A stretch of DNA of 64,000 bases from CAYRGQ01 sp964423925 (GCA_964423925.1 CAYRGQ010000003.1:106308-170307); one strand, 5' to 3'. Shown: positions 25,307-35,090, counted from the first letter of the stretch. Made by a program: numbers and translations. The notes: generated by a model not told the origin, from the sequence alone.

Positions 25307-27682
25307 ATGAAGTTTATTTACCCCCAGACTCTCCTTATTGCCTTGTTCTTCGTGGCTGTAGCTGCCCACGCCCAGACCTCCACACTCTCGGTCGAAAAAA
25401 TCATGCGAGACCCCAAATGGATGGGCGTTTCACCAGAGAACGTGTTTTGGGATCAAGTGGATGGGCAGGTGTATTTCGAATGGAATCCGAAAGCCGAGCC
25501 GCTGAATGCCCTGTTCACCGTTTCACCTAAAGACTTGACGCCACGGCGGGTCGAAGACCAAGCTGTCAGGCAGCGTGTCCGTTCGGCCAATGCAAACCGG
25601 TCCGGGACCAAGCTGGTTTACACCAAACAAGGTGATATTTACCTGTTTGACCGGAAAACGGCACAGGAATCCAGGCTTACCCAAACCCTCCTCGCCGAGT
25701 CGAGTCCGGTGTTTAGCCAAGACGGGAAGCGTGTAATTTTTCGGCAGGGCAATAATCTTTTTGCCGCAAGCCTGGCGGATGGGCGGCTGGAGCAGCTAAC
25801 GAACATCACGACCGGAAGCGCGCGCAGTGGGCAGCGGGAGGCGTCGGAGCGGAATACTTGGCTAGCGGAGGATCAATTGACGCTATTTGACGTGTTGCGG
25901 GAGAAGCGGGAGACTGATTCCCTGCGCAGGGCACGGAACGAATCCCAGCAAGCGCCAACCTTTAAGGAAATACGTATTGCCGATGACGAAACGCTGGTGG
26001 GGTTGGAACTATCGCCAGACGAGCGATACGTTTCCTACCGAATCACGAAGCGTGCGCAGGGCAATGAAAACACTATTGTCCCTAATTACGTCACCGAGTC
26101 GGGCTATACTGAAGACATTCCCGCGCGCACGAAAGTGGGCAATAAGGTAGCGCAGACGAACGTCTATCTGTTCGACCGTGTGCGCGATACGGTGGTCGCC
26201 ATCCTCACCGATGATCTTCCGGGCATCAAGGATTTGCCAGATTTCTGGGACGATTATCCGGAGGAAAAGGCAGCGCTCTTAAAAAGGAATGCGGACCGTC
26301 AGGTGTTTCCCGGCATGCCTTATTGGAACGAGAGCGGTACGGAGGCGGTTGTCGTCGTTACAGCTGCCGACAATAAAGACCGATGGATTATGCGCCTCAA
26401 TCCGACTGACGGCCGGCTCTCGCTGATTGACCGGCAGCGCGACGAAGCGTGGATTGCTGGTCCCGGTATTGGCGGATCTTGGGGCGGGGGTGCGTTAGGC
26501 TGGATCGACGACCATACGCTTTTTTTTCAAAGCGAAGCGACCGGCTACTCTCATGTCTATACAGCAGATATCCGCACCGGAGCGGTCAGCCAGTTGACAT
26601 CCGGGCCGTATGAAGTCAGCAACCTGCAGTTGTCCAACGACAAGAAGGCGTTCTATTTTATTGCCAACATCGATCATCCCGGGATCCGGCATTTTTACCG
26701 CCTTTCTGTGACGGGTGGGCAGCCTGAGCAGCTCACGAGCCGCGTTGGCGGCCATGAAGTGACCCTATCTCCCGACGAGAAATGGTTGGCCATTCGATAT
26801 TCCGCTGCCAACCAGCCTTGGGAGCTCTATATTCAGGAAAACCGGCCGGGCGCGGAGGGCCGACAGGTCACGTTTTCCCAGTCGGAGGAATTTCAGGCCT
26901 ACGACTGGCGCGCGCCTGAGGTGATTTCCTTTATTAACCGCCACGGCGACGAAATTTATGCGCGCCTCTATACCCCAGAAAAGCCCAAAGCATCCCGGCC
27001 AGCCGTGATTTTCGTACATGGGGCGGGATATCTGCAGAATGCCCATTATTGGTGGAGCCAATATTTCCGGGAGTATATGTTCCATAACTTATTGGCCGAT
27101 ATGGGCTACACCGTTTTAGACATCGATTTCACGGCCAGTTCGGGATACGGACGCGACCATCGTACGGGTATCTATCGCCACATGGGAAGCAAAGACCTCA
27201 CCGACCAAGTGGACGGGGCGCGTATGCTAGTGGATAAGTATGGCGTCAATCCGAAGAATATCGGGATTTATGGCGGATCCTACGGCGGCTTCATTACGCT
27301 GATGGCTCTGTTCAACGAGCCCGACGTCTTTGCTGCTGGGGCAGCCTTGCGTTCGGTGACCGATTGGGCACACTACAACCACAGCTACACATCCAATATC
27401 CTGAACGAACCGGCCCAAGATCCAATTGCTTACAAGCGTTCGTCTCCCATTTATTTCGCCGAAGGGCTGCAGGGGCATTTATTGATGTGCCATGGGATGG
27501 TCGACGTCAACGTGCATTTCCAGGATATCGTGCGGCTCAGCCAGCGGCTAATCGAGTTAGGCAAAGACAACTGGGAGCTGGCTGTTTATCCGGTTGAAGA
27601 CCATGGTTTCATATACCCCAGTAGTTGGACTGACGAGTATAAACGTATCTTGAAGCTGTTTGAGGAGCGCCTGACCCATTGA
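25307..27682 (+). CDS. Exported S9-family peptidase (dipeptidyl-peptidase IV-like)
   Basis: A serine peptidase of about 791 residues. The chosen start gives a clean signal peptide (MKFIYPQTLLIALFFVAVAAHAQ). A beta-propeller region with WD40/DPP-IV-like repeats (for example LYLFDRKT and VSQLTSGPYEVSNLQLSNDKKAFYF style segments) precedes the alpha/beta hydrolase domain. There the nucleophile is in YGGSYGGFITL, the Asp in HGMVDVNVHFQD and the His in YPVEDHGF. Family members release dipeptides from peptides in the periplasm. The longer reading from 25130 would bury the signal. Confidence 0.93.
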   Translation: MKFIYPQTLLIALFFVAVAAHAQTSTLSVEKIMRDPKWMGVSPENVFWDQVDGQVYFEWNPKAEPLNALFTVSPKDLTPRRVEDQAVRQRVRSANANRSGTKLVYTKQGDIYLFDRKTAQESRLTQTLLAESSPVFSQDGKRVIFRQGNNLFAASLADGRLEQLTNITTGSARSGQREASERNTWLAEDQLTLFDVLREKRETDSLRRARNESQQAPTFKEIRIADDETLVGLELSPDERYVSYRITKRAQGNENTIVPNYVTESGYTEDIPARTKVGNKVAQTNVYLFDRVRDTVVAILTDDLPGIKDLPDFWDDYPEEKAALLKRNADRQVFPGMPYWNESGTEAVVVVTAADNKDRWIMRLNPTDGRLSLIDRQRDEAWIAGPGIGGSWGGGALGWIDDHTLFFQSEATGYSHVYTADIRTGAVSQLTSGPYEVSNLQLSNDKKAFYFIANIDHPGIRHFYRLSVTGGQPEQLTSRVGGHEVTLSPDEKWLAIRYSAANQPWELYIQENRPGAEGRQVTFSQSEEFQAYDWRAPEVISFINRHGDEIYARLYTPEKPKASRPAVIFVHGAGYLQNAHYWWSQYFREYMFHNLLADMGYTVLDIDFTASSGYGRDHRTGIYRHMGSKDLTDQVDGARMLVDKYGVNPKNIGIYGGSYGGFITLMALFNEPDVFAAGAALRSVTDWAHYNHSYTSNILNEPAQDPIAYKRSSPIYFAEGLQGHLLMCHGMVDVNVHFQDIVRLSQRLIELGKDNWELAVYPVEDHGFIYPSSWTDEYKRILKLFEERLTH

Positions 27683-27684
27683 GG

Positions 27685-29223
27685 TCAGATGCTCCAGGTT
27701 TCTCGGTCGAGGCTCCTGAATTGTATGGCTTCGGCCAAATGGTGGTTGGCGATGTCGGGACTGCCTTCCATGTCGGCGATGGTGCGGGCTACTTTCAGGA
27801 TGCGGTCATATGCGCGCGCCGATAGCCCCAGGCGTTCCATGGCTGTCTTCAACAAGGCCTGTCCCCCATCGTCGACGCGGCAAATATCGCGGAGCTTCTT
27901 TGCGCTCATGTGCGCGTTGCAATAGGCGTTGGGATCGCCGGCGAACCGCTCGGCTTGCCGCTGTCGCGCTCGCACAACCCGTTGTCGGATATCGACACTC
28001 CGTTCCGACTTTCGCGCCGACGAAAGCTCGTCGAAGTTAACCGGTGTGACCTCGACGTGTAAGTCGATGCGGTCTAGCAAGGGACCGGAAATTTTCGCTA
28101 AATATCGTTGCACCAACGTACTGCCACAGATGCACTCCTTTTCCGGGTGATTGTAGTAGCCGCATGGGCAGGGGTTCATGGCTGCCACCAGCATGAAACT
28201 GGCCGGATAATCTACCGTAAAACGCGCCCGCGAGATCGTGATGCAGCGCGATTCAAGCGGCTGACGCATCACTTCCAATACCGCCCGTTTGAACTCGGGA
28301 AGCTCGTCGAGAAAGAGCACCCCGTTGTGGGCCAGCGAAATTTCGCCCGGCTGTGGGTGGATGCCCCCACCCACTAGCGCCACATCGCTGATTGTATGGT
28401 GTGGCGAACGAAATGGTCTTGCTGTCATCAATGACCCGGAAGCGGCGAGCTTGCCGGCAACCGAGTGAATTTTAGTGGTTTCCAAGGATTCGTCTAAGCT
28501 GAGCGGAGGCAGAATCGTAGGCAGTCGCTTGGCGAGCATGGTTTTTCCTGCACCGGGTGGCCCGATCAAAATCACATTGTGCCCGCCCGCAGCCGCAATC
28601 TCCAGTGCACGTTTAATGTTTTCCTGCCCGCGTACGTCCGCAAAGTCCGTGTCATAGTTGTCCATGTTTTTCTCGAACTCCTCACGAATGTCGACGACCG
28701 TGGGCGCAAGGGAAGATACATCGTTCACAAAATCGATGACTTCTGCCAACGTACCAGCACCGAAAACGCTGATACCACTGACGATTGCCGCCTCACGCGC
28801 ATTTTCCCGGGGTAGGATGATTCCCTCAAATCCGTCGGCTTTCGCTTGTAGTGCGATAGGCAAGGCACCCTTAATGGGTTGGACGCCCCCATCCAGCGAT
28901 AGTTCACCTAAGATGAGGTAGCGATGCAGCTTGTCCGTATTTATCTGGTTGGATCCGGCCAATACCGCGATGGCGATGGCCAAGTCGTAGGAAGAACCTT
29001 CCTTGCGGATGTCGGCGGGTGCCAAGTTGACGACAATCTTTTGCCGGGGCATGCGGTACCCTGACAGGCGGATGGCGCTTTCGATGCGCATCATGCTCTC
29101 CTTGACGGCGTTGTCAGGTAATCCAACAAGGTAGTACTTGGTTCCCGTGGTGACGTCGGCTTCCACGGTAATCGTTGTTGCTTCGATGCCGGACACCGCG
29201 CTCGCGAAAGTTTTTACTAGCAT
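27685..29223 (-). CDS. ComM/YifB-type AAA ATPase (Mg-chelatase-like)
   Basis: A hexameric-helicase-type ATPase of about 512 residues. The N-terminal Lon-like domain starts MLVKTFASAVSGIEATTITVEADV, the Walker A is LIGPPGAGKTMLAKRLP, Walker B region is GVLFLDELPEFKR, and a Cys-rich insertion CPCGYYNHPEKECICG is typical. Homologue ComM promotes branch migration during integration of transformed DNA. The ORF extends 27 codons upstream, but the family start is at 29223. It ends 2 nt from the convergent S9 gene. With comF (19165) it is one of two competence-related genes here. Confidence 0.94.
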   Translation of the reverse strand: MLVKTFASAVSGIEATTITVEADVTTGTKYYLVGLPDNAVKESMMRIESAIRLSGYRMPRQKIVVNLAPADIRKEGSSYDLAIAIAVLAGSNQINTDKLHRYLILGELSLDGGVQPIKGALPIALQAKADGFEGIILPRENAREAAIVSGISVFGAGTLAEVIDFVNDVSSLAPTVVDIREEFEKNMDNYDTDFADVRGQENIKRALEIAAAGGHNVILIGPPGAGKTMLAKRLPTILPPLSLDESLETTKIHSVAGKLAASGSLMTARPFRSPHHTISDVALVGGGIHPQPGEISLAHNGVLFLDELPEFKRAVLEVMRQPLESRCITISRARFTVDYPASFMLVAAMNPCPCGYYNHPEKECICGSTLVQRYLAKISGPLLDRIDLHVEVTPVNFDELSSARKSERSVDIRQRVVRARQRQAERFAGDPNAYCNAHMSAKKLRDICRVDDGGQALLKTAMERLGLSARAYDRILKVARTIADMEGSPDIANHHLAEAIQFRSLDRETWSI

Positions 29224-29408
29224 GCTGTGTTTTTTCTTTAAAGCTAATAAAAAATAAAGAGCGGAAAAAATGCGACGTAAAACCAACTCCATGTGCGTTA
29301 GCACAGTCAGGCAGATACCTGGTATTAACGGATATTTCCGCTGGGCAGGTGGAATATTAGAAGAATGTTGTAAAGGGGATTGTCTAGTAGGGAAGGGGCA
29401 TTACCTGC

Positions 29409-30620
29409 CTAGTTCTTATGCGCTTCTTCCTCAAGTTGTTGTATGGCCTCTTTTGCCAATTTGTGCGCTTGGTCTTCAATTTCCGGCGCGAATATCCGAG
29501 GCTGCCGTGCTTGCGGTACAACAGGAACTGCAGGAGCCGCGGGTGTGACTGCTGTTTTGCGTACGTCGAACAACCATAGCAGCGTGTTGAGCACTAAGGT
29601 CAAGATTCCGACGAGGATAAGCAGGTCGACTGTGCCGATATGCTGGAAACCAAAGGCCACGCCGACATACAGGACGTTGACCGCCGCCAACGTCAGGGTG
29701 ACTTGGCTATGGGACATGCCGTTGTCGAGCAAGCGGTGGTGCAAGTGGTTTCGGTCGGCCTCAAAGGGGGATTTACCGCGAACAAGCCGCAGGGCAATGA
29801 CCCGCAAAGTATCGAAAATCGGGATGATTAAAATCGATATGGCCACTGCTGGCACCGACTGTATGAAGGTGCTGGAGCTAGCGGTCAATTCAATGCGTGC
29901 GTTGATTTCCACAAATTGGATAGTCAGTACAGACAACACAAAACCAATGGTGTACGCTCCCGCGTCGCCCATGAAAATGCGGGCGCGTCCCGCATTGTAT
30001 CGAAGAAATCCGACGATGGAGCCGGCCAAGCTGGCAGCAAGCATTGTGAGACCATATTCGCCAAGCTGGAAAAACGTGTAGGCAAAAACGAGACTTACAA
30101 TCAAGCAAATCGACCCGAGCAAGCCATTGATACCGTCGATGAGGTTGAAGGCGTTGATGATAAATACCACCAGCAGGCTCGAAAACGCATAGCTAACTGC
30201 TGGATGGATTTCGTGGATACCGAAAACGCCGTAAAAACTAGTCAATCGGACGTCGGCCAGAAATACCACGATCAGGGCGGTAATCAATTGGGCGACGAAT
30301 TTTTTATACGGGTTGAGTGCTGCCAGATCATCCTTCAGGCCGACCGAAAAGATGAGTACGCCCGAAGCAAAAATATAGTTTGCATAGGGCAGCGTGGAAC
30401 CACTAATAAAAAGACAGGCAGTAAAAGCGAATGATGTGAGAACGGCTATGCCACCGATATTGGGTGTACGGTATTTGTGAATTTTGCGCGATTCTAAGGC
30501 TGGATCATCAAATAAGCGCTTTTGATAAGCAAGCTTGATGATCGACGGCACGGCATATAGTGTAATGATACACGATAGGAGGAAAGAAAAGGCAATCAAG
30601 TAAATATCGAGCATATACAC
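29409..30620 (-). CDS. MraY/WecA-family undecaprenyl-phosphate phospho-sugar transferase
   Basis: An integral membrane enzyme of 403 residues with about ten membrane helices. Active-site motifs are GLKDDLAALNPYKK (DDxx), NLIDGINGLLG, FMGDAGAYTIGF and the cytoplasmic loop DRNHLHHRLLD (HHH-type motif that separates WecA/TagO from MraY). It should start synthesis of an O-antigen, enterobacterial-type or capsular glycan by moving GlcNAc-1-P (or similar) to undecaprenyl phosphate. The C-terminal tail is Pro/Ala/Val rich and then charged. A second ATG lies two codons in. A minus -7 element (TATCTTTG at 30649-30656) lies 28 nt upstream. Confidence 0.9.
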   Translation of the reverse strand: MYMLDIYLIAFSFLLSCIITLYAVPSIIKLAYQKRLFDDPALESRKIHKYRTPNIGGIAVLTSFAFTACLFISGSTLPYANYIFASGVLIFSVGLKDDLAALNPYKKFVAQLITALIVVFLADVRLTSFYGVFGIHEIHPAVSYAFSSLLVVFIINAFNLIDGINGLLGSICLIVSLVFAYTFFQLGEYGLTMLAASLAGSIVGFLRYNAGRARIFMGDAGAYTIGFVLSVLTIQFVEINARIELTASSSTFIQSVPAVAISILIIPIFDTLRVIALRLVRGKSPFEADRNHLHHRLLDNGMSHSQVTLTLAAVNVLYVGVAFGFQHIGTVDLLILVGILTLVLNTLLWLFDVRKTAVTPAAPAVPVVPQARQPRIFAPEIEDQAHKLAKEAIQQLEEEAHKN

Positions 30621-30648
30621 AAGTAGATTACTGCACTATATAGTGTCG

Positions 30649-30656
30649 CAAAGATA
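30649..30656 (-). promoter_or_regulatory. Probable -7 element of the WecA-like gene
   Basis: CAAAGATA on the plus strand is TATCTTTG on the minus strand, 28 nt upstream of the start. A TTTG at 30672-30675 (minus) is 15 nt away, a little short of the usual spacing. The rest of the 362-nt gap to truA holds the truA promoter and nothing else I recognise. Confidence 0.45.
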
Positions 30657-30891
30657 TAACAAGTAAATCTTCAAACCGCGCTTTATTTAGTTATAATAGA
30701 GCCGCGTCTTTTGCCGGGCAAAGTTAGCGATAATTTAACTGGTATCGTTCGGAGCAATATCTATGCCAGTGTAAGTGTTGAATCGCCCCTTCTAAACCCC
30801 GGCAGCCACGATTTAATATTCATTGGGCGCATTTCGCCCTGCCTATCGACCGAACTGCGTGCGAAAACGATGGGTACCACGACGAAAATAT

Positions 30892-30922
30892 TTTGCTGAC
30901 GCCCACGTTAACCTTATCTTTG
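30892..30922 (+). promoter_or_regulatory. Bacteroidota-type promoter of truA
   Basis: TTTG (30892-30895), 19 nt, then TATCTTTG (30915-30922): a full match to the Bacteroidota consensus, about 60 nt before the truA start. Confidence 0.7.
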
Positions 30923-30982
30923 AGAGTGCCCCTGTGTCGCCTTTCAGAACGTAGACGAAGGCCGGGGCGAAAATGCGACAAT

Positions 30983-31753
30983 ATGCAACGGTTTTTTATC
31001 GAGATAGCGTACCATGGGGGCGCATACCACGGATGGCAAGCGCAGCCGAACGCGTCTAGCGTGCAAGAAACGCTAGACAGCGCACTATCGACCGTTTGCC
31101 GACAACACGTGGATACCGTGGGGTGCGGCCGTACAGACGCAGGAGTGCATGCCAGGCAGCTGTACGCCCATTTTGACCTCGTTGCGCCTCGGCAGGATCC
31201 CGAGGATCCTAATTTTTGGTATCGGCTAAACGGCGTGCTGCCCCACGACATTTCAGTGAAACGGATATTCGCAGTGCCGCAAGGGGCGCATGCGCGTTTC
31301 GACGCTACCCAACGGTGGTACGAATACCATATTCATACGGGCAAAGATCCCTTTCGGCGGGGACTGTCTTGGCAATTGCGCAGCATGCCGGACCTGGATA
31401 AGATGAATGAGGCCGCTCGCGCCCTTTTCAATTACCGGGATTTTAGCTGCTTCAGTAAGTCCAATACGCAGACCTTCACGAACAACTGTACGATTTCGCA
31501 CGCGGAATGGTCGCGGAGAGCCCCCGATAGCGGCGTCTTTGTGATAGCGGCCGACCGGTTTTTGCGCAATATGGTGCGCGCGATCGTTGGTACACTGGTC
31601 GAAATCGGTTATGGCGACAAGCCGATATCGCACATCCATGATGTGGTGGGCAGCAAAGACAGGTCGATGGCGGGGATGTCTGTACCTGCGCATGGCCTCT
31701 ATTTGTCGCGTGTGCTATACCCCTACGTTAACCAAATGGATAGTCCGTCATGA
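30983..31753 (+). CDS. truA: tRNA pseudouridine(38-40) synthase
   Basis: Makes pseudouridine in the anticodon arm. About 256 residues starting MQRFFIEIAYHGGAYHGWQ, with the catalytic Asp in VGCGRTDAGVHA, then RFDATQRWYEYHI and DRFLRNMVRAIVGTLVEIG. The ORF is open for 30 more codons upstream but the family start and the promoter at 30892-30922 favour this ATG. It overlaps the next gene by 4 nt. Confidence 0.95.
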   Translation: MQRFFIEIAYHGGAYHGWQAQPNASSVQETLDSALSTVCRQHVDTVGCGRTDAGVHARQLYAHFDLVAPRQDPEDPNFWYRLNGVLPHDISVKRIFAVPQGAHARFDATQRWYEYHIHTGKDPFRRGLSWQLRSMPDLDKMNEAARALFNYRDFSCFSKSNTQTFTNNCTISHAEWSRRAPDSGVFVIAADRFLRNMVRAIVGTLVEIGYGDKPISHIHDVVGSKDRSMAGMSVPAHGLYLSRVLYPYVNQMDSPS

Positions 31754-32970
31754 TGATTTGCAAGATTGGATGCGCTATGCGCCACGTAGCGGTCTACGGC
31801 GTCATCGTCGCGCTTTTTCAAGCGTGCGCAAGCGATCCGCAAAAAACGAATGAACCGCCCGCCACCCCGGATCCGGCGATGATTTACCAGCCATTCCGCA
31901 CCACGCTGACTATAGAAAGTACGGTCGACTATCCCACAGGTATTACGGCAACATTATACGACGATCGCGAGCGGGAGGAGTTGGCATCGGTGACCTCCGC
32001 CGATGGACATTTTCAGTTGACGGTGCCAGACATACCCGTCAATGAAGTATATTTCCTCAAGCTCGAAGGAAAACGAAGCGCGTTTGGGATCAAGGGATTG
32101 GATTGGGAGGAACGTGTGCCGGTCTATTTCAGCCAGCGCAGCTCACCTATGCAACTCGTGGGCAAGCCGTATAATGGGCCTGAGTCCGTCAGTAAAATGC
32201 GGTTTCACGTTAGCGGAGCCGAAGTGCAGGCGGTCTTGAACGCCTGGCAGGAGGAAATTAATGCACACTCGGCGCGTATCGAAAACCAGGTGGCACAGCA
32301 TGCTAGCTTGGGCGGGATTCAGGCCTCAAACAAGGGTGAGCTTGGTGAAAGCTTGCGAGACGGCCTAGACAGGATCGGCCGCAAGTGGATTGACGCTGAC
32401 AGTACGCACATGGCGCGCTTGTTTTTGATTTATCGCCGCAATGACCATCGCGAGAAACTGGCGGAATATCAGGAGCGCTATGCCCAGACCCCGCAGCGTG
32501 CCCGCCAATCCAAATACGGGGTCGATCTCGCTCGGCGGATAAAGAAAATCCATACTCCTGTCGACGTTCTCAGCCTCGAAGGCGATTCGATATTGGCGGA
32601 TGGAGGCTTAATGCCTTTGGATACGACCCGTTTAAACCCATTCAGGTATTGGGTGCTGTATTTTTGGTCTGCGCGTTCACCTTCTGCGACGGATGGCATT
32701 CGCGAACTGGAACATGCAGTTGCACAAGCCCCGCAGGGCACGGTGGTTCCGATATTCGTCAGCGTAGACGAGGTGTTCAGCCGTTGGCGCACGGCCAGCC
32801 GAGAGCTGGGGCTGGAACACAGCTATTTTGTGCGTAAGGAGGCGCGGCAAGCGCTGGTCAATGCACTTTATCTGACGGACCTCCCCCGCGTTGTGCTGAT
32901 GCAACCTGGTGGCACGGTATTAAATGATGACGTTGTCGTGAGCGAACTGCCGTCTTTGTTGTCGCGCTGA
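31750..32970 (+). CDS. Thioredoxin-fold lipoprotein without a CXXC motif
   Basis: A predicted lipoprotein of 406 residues. A signal sequence ends in ALFQAC (lipobox Cys at about residue 26). A beta-rich N-terminal region (TTLTIESTVDYPTGITATLYDD) resembles the DUF4369-like domain that often precedes thioredoxin domains in Bacteroidota, followed by a charged helical middle and a C-terminal redoxin-like fold (FRYWVLYFWSARSPSATDGIRELE ... LPRVVLMQPGGTVLNDD). Where CXXC is expected it reads SARS, so it probably cannot do dithiol chemistry. The start overlaps truA (ATGATGA); an ATG at 31777 is the alternative. Confidence 0.7.
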   Translation: MMICKIGCAMRHVAVYGVIVALFQACASDPQKTNEPPATPDPAMIYQPFRTTLTIESTVDYPTGITATLYDDREREELASVTSADGHFQLTVPDIPVNEVYFLKLEGKRSAFGIKGLDWEERVPVYFSQRSSPMQLVGKPYNGPESVSKMRFHVSGAEVQAVLNAWQEEINAHSARIENQVAQHASLGGIQASNKGELGESLRDGLDRIGRKWIDADSTHMARLFLIYRRNDHREKLAEYQERYAQTPQRARQSKYGVDLARRIKKIHTPVDVLSLEGDSILADGGLMPLDTTRLNPFRYWVLYFWSARSPSATDGIRELEHAVAQAPQGTVVPIFVSVDEVFSRWRTASRELGLEHSYFVRKEARQALVNALYLTDLPRVVLMQPGGTVLNDDVVVSELPSLLSR

Positions 32971-32993
32971 TGCCGCAATTGCTCGTTAAATCG

Positions 32994-33001
32994 TACTTTT
33001 G
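32994..33001 (+). promoter_or_regulatory. Probable -7 element of the ABC exporter gene
   Basis: TACTTTTG fits TAnnTTTG, 33 nt before the exporter start and after the lipoprotein stop. The -33 box is not recognisable. Confidence 0.4.
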
Positions 33002-33034
33002 TGAAAGCAAGAAACCGCAAGCAAAGAAGAAAAA

Positions 33035-34801
33035 TTGAGTGAGCCGAGTATAGCAGGAAAGACGTACGACCTCCACTTGTTGGGTAGGGTGATGCAATAC
33101 ACGCGTCCCTATCGGGTGTACTTTGTATTGGCGGTGGTGCTGACCATCCTGATGGCGGGCGTGGCTCCCGCGCTTCCGTTGCTTATCGAATATACGCTTG
33201 ATCATTACATCCTGGCTGGTGACACCGCCGGGTTGCAATGGATGTTAATGTTGATGCTGGCCTTGTTGCTATGCCAAACGGTGGTTCGGTACTTCCATAC
33301 CATGACCACCAATACGCTTGGGCAGTCCGTGATAAAGGATTTGCGGGTGGATGTGTTCAACCACATCACCCAGCTGCGACCGAAGTATTTCGATAAAACC
33401 CCCATTGGACGGATCATCACGCGGACCGTTTCCGACCTTGAATCGATTGCCAATATTTTTTCGGAAGGACTGATCCAGATCATCGGCGACATTTTGCAGC
33501 TCGTAGTAATCTTGGGCGTGATGTTTTACACCGACTGGAAACTGACGTTGATCGTGCTGATTCCTATGCCGGTGATGATCGCCGCCACCTATGTATTCAA
33601 AGAAGCGATGAAGTCGGCCTTCCAGGATGTGCGCCGCTGGATATCGAACCTGAATACGTTCCTACAGGAGCATATTTCGGGTGTCAGCATCATCCAATAC
33701 TTCGCGCGCGAAGAGCAGGAACTCCACAAGTTTAAGTCGGCCAACGCCGAGCATCGCAACGCGCACATCCGTGCCAATTGGTACTTTTCGATATTCTTCC
33801 CTGTCATTGAAATTATCATGGCCGTGGCCCTCGGCTTATTGGTTTGGTATGGGTCTAAGCAGGTGTTGGCTGAGGAGATATCGCCTGGGGTAATCGTTTC
33901 CTTTATCATGTATATCAACATGATTTTTAGGCCTATACGCGAACTTGCCGATAAGTTCAATACCCTGCAGATGGGGATGGTGAGCGCCGAACGAATTTTT
34001 GCGGTTCTGGATAGCGACGAGCGCACCCCGAATACGGGAACCTTCCGGCCAGCGCTAATCCAAGGAAAGATCGAATTTGACAAGGTCTGGTTTGCCTATG
34101 ACCAGGAAAAATGGGTGCTGAAAGACATCAACTTCGCGATACAACCCGGCGAAACCCTGGCCTTCGTGGGCGCTACGGGCGCAGGAAAATCGTCGGTAAT
34201 CAATATTCTCAGCCGATTTTACGAAATCAACAAGGGATCTATCCGTCTGGATGGCACGGATATTCGCGAGTATGAGCTTGATTACCTACGCAAGACCATT
34301 GCGACGGTGCTACAGGATGTTTTTCTGTTTTCGGATTCTGTAGCAAATAACATTAGCTTGAACGACCCGTCCATCACGCGCGAAAAAATAATCGCGGCCG
34401 CCAAGAGCGTCGGCGCACATGAGTTTATCATGCGCTTGCCTGGCGGATATGATTACCAAGTGCAGGAGCGCGGCGCGACCTTGTCGACGGGGCAGGCACA
34501 GATTATCTCCTTTATTCGGGTGCTCGTCCATGACCCCAAAATCCTCGTGTTGGATGAAGCGACGTCATCCGTTGATACGGAAACCGAGGAGTTGATCCAG
34601 CGGGCCATTGAAACGTTGATGCAGGGACGGACCTCGATCGTCATCGCGCATCGCCTGTCTACCATTCAGCGTGCGGACAAGATTATCGTGCTTGATAAGG
34701 GCGAGATCAAGGAGATGGGCACACACCGGGACTTGCTCAACCGAAATGGGTATTACAAAAGGCTTTACGATCTGCAATTTCACTCAGCGGGCATACAGTG
34801 A
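33035..34801 (+). CDS. ABC exporter, fused membrane and ATPase domains (MsbA/MdlB-like)
   Basis: A half-transporter of 588 residues. Six membrane helices span about residues 25-310 (for example VYFVLAVVLTILMAGVAPALPLL and YFSIFFPVIEIIMAVALGLLVWY). The ATPase domain has Walker A GATGAGKSSV, Q-loop VLQDVFLFSDSV, signature LSTGQAQ (Thr in place of the second Gly of LSGGQ), Walker B ILVLDEATSSVD and switch IVIAHRLSTIQ. It should homodimerise to export lipids, drugs or peptides. The start is TTG at 33035 behind an A/G-rich stretch. The 315-nt gap after it holds small-RNA copy A and the sufD terminator. Confidence 0.92.
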   Translation: MSEPSIAGKTYDLHLLGRVMQYTRPYRVYFVLAVVLTILMAGVAPALPLLIEYTLDHYILAGDTAGLQWMLMLMLALLLCQTVVRYFHTMTTNTLGQSVIKDLRVDVFNHITQLRPKYFDKTPIGRIITRTVSDLESIANIFSEGLIQIIGDILQLVVILGVMFYTDWKLTLIVLIPMPVMIAATYVFKEAMKSAFQDVRRWISNLNTFLQEHISGVSIIQYFAREEQELHKFKSANAEHRNAHIRANWYFSIFFPVIEIIMAVALGLLVWYGSKQVLAEEISPGVIVSFIMYINMIFRPIRELADKFNTLQMGMVSAERIFAVLDSDERTPNTGTFRPALIQGKIEFDKVWFAYDQEKWVLKDINFAIQPGETLAFVGATGAGKSSVINILSRFYEINKGSIRLDGTDIREYELDYLRKTIATVLQDVFLFSDSVANNISLNDPSITREKIIAAAKSVGAHEFIMRLPGGYDYQVQERGATLSTGQAQIISFIRVLVHDPKILVLDEATSSVDTETEELIQRAIETLMQGRTSIVIAHRLSTIQRADKIIVLDKGEIKEMGTHRDLLNRNGYYKRLYDLQFHSAGIQ

Positions 34802-34844
34802 CGTTTTCCTGCCGTGGACGGTATGCGCCGCCTATACAAGGAGC

Positions 34845-34915
34845 CTTAAATAAATAAGGCCCTGAAACGGGGAGAATCAGGGCCTTAAAAACTAACCAAT
34901 TATAAACCTAAATAT
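34845..34915 (-). ncRNA. Putative small RNA, copy A of a three-member family
   Basis: Minus-strand element. It starts with the shared box (34891-34913, core TTTAGGTTTATAATTGG) and continues into a 10-bp hairpin, arms 34877-34886 and 34856-34865, closing the 11-nt loop TTCTCCCCGTT (34866-34876). The stem (AAGGCCCTGA/TCAGGGCCTT) differs from copies B and C by compensatory changes while loop and box are the same. The T tract is broken (ATTTATTTAAG), and the -7 region has only TATTTG rather than TATCTTTG. It lies between the ABC exporter and the sufD terminator. Could also be a leader or an exported repeat; function unknown. Confidence 0.55.
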
Positions 34916-35059
34916 GAGTCTCAAATAGTCCAAATAGTGTGCCTCATTTACCCATAAAACGTTAAAATTTGTTAAAGCTCGCTTATTAGCGAAAACGGAT
35001 CGGCAAATCCGTTTGCGAACTGACATGCCGTCTACCACCCGGTCCTGGCCCCTCCGTAA

Positions 35060-35090
35060 CAAAAAAACCTCCGCCGGTAAAGGGGGAGGT
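35060..35090 (-). terminator. Rho-independent terminator of the suf operon
   Basis: On the minus strand ACCTCCCCC (35082-35090) pairs with GGCGGAGGT (35067-35075) apart from one mismatch, followed by a run of seven T. It lies 27 nt behind the sufD stop. Confidence 0.75.
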
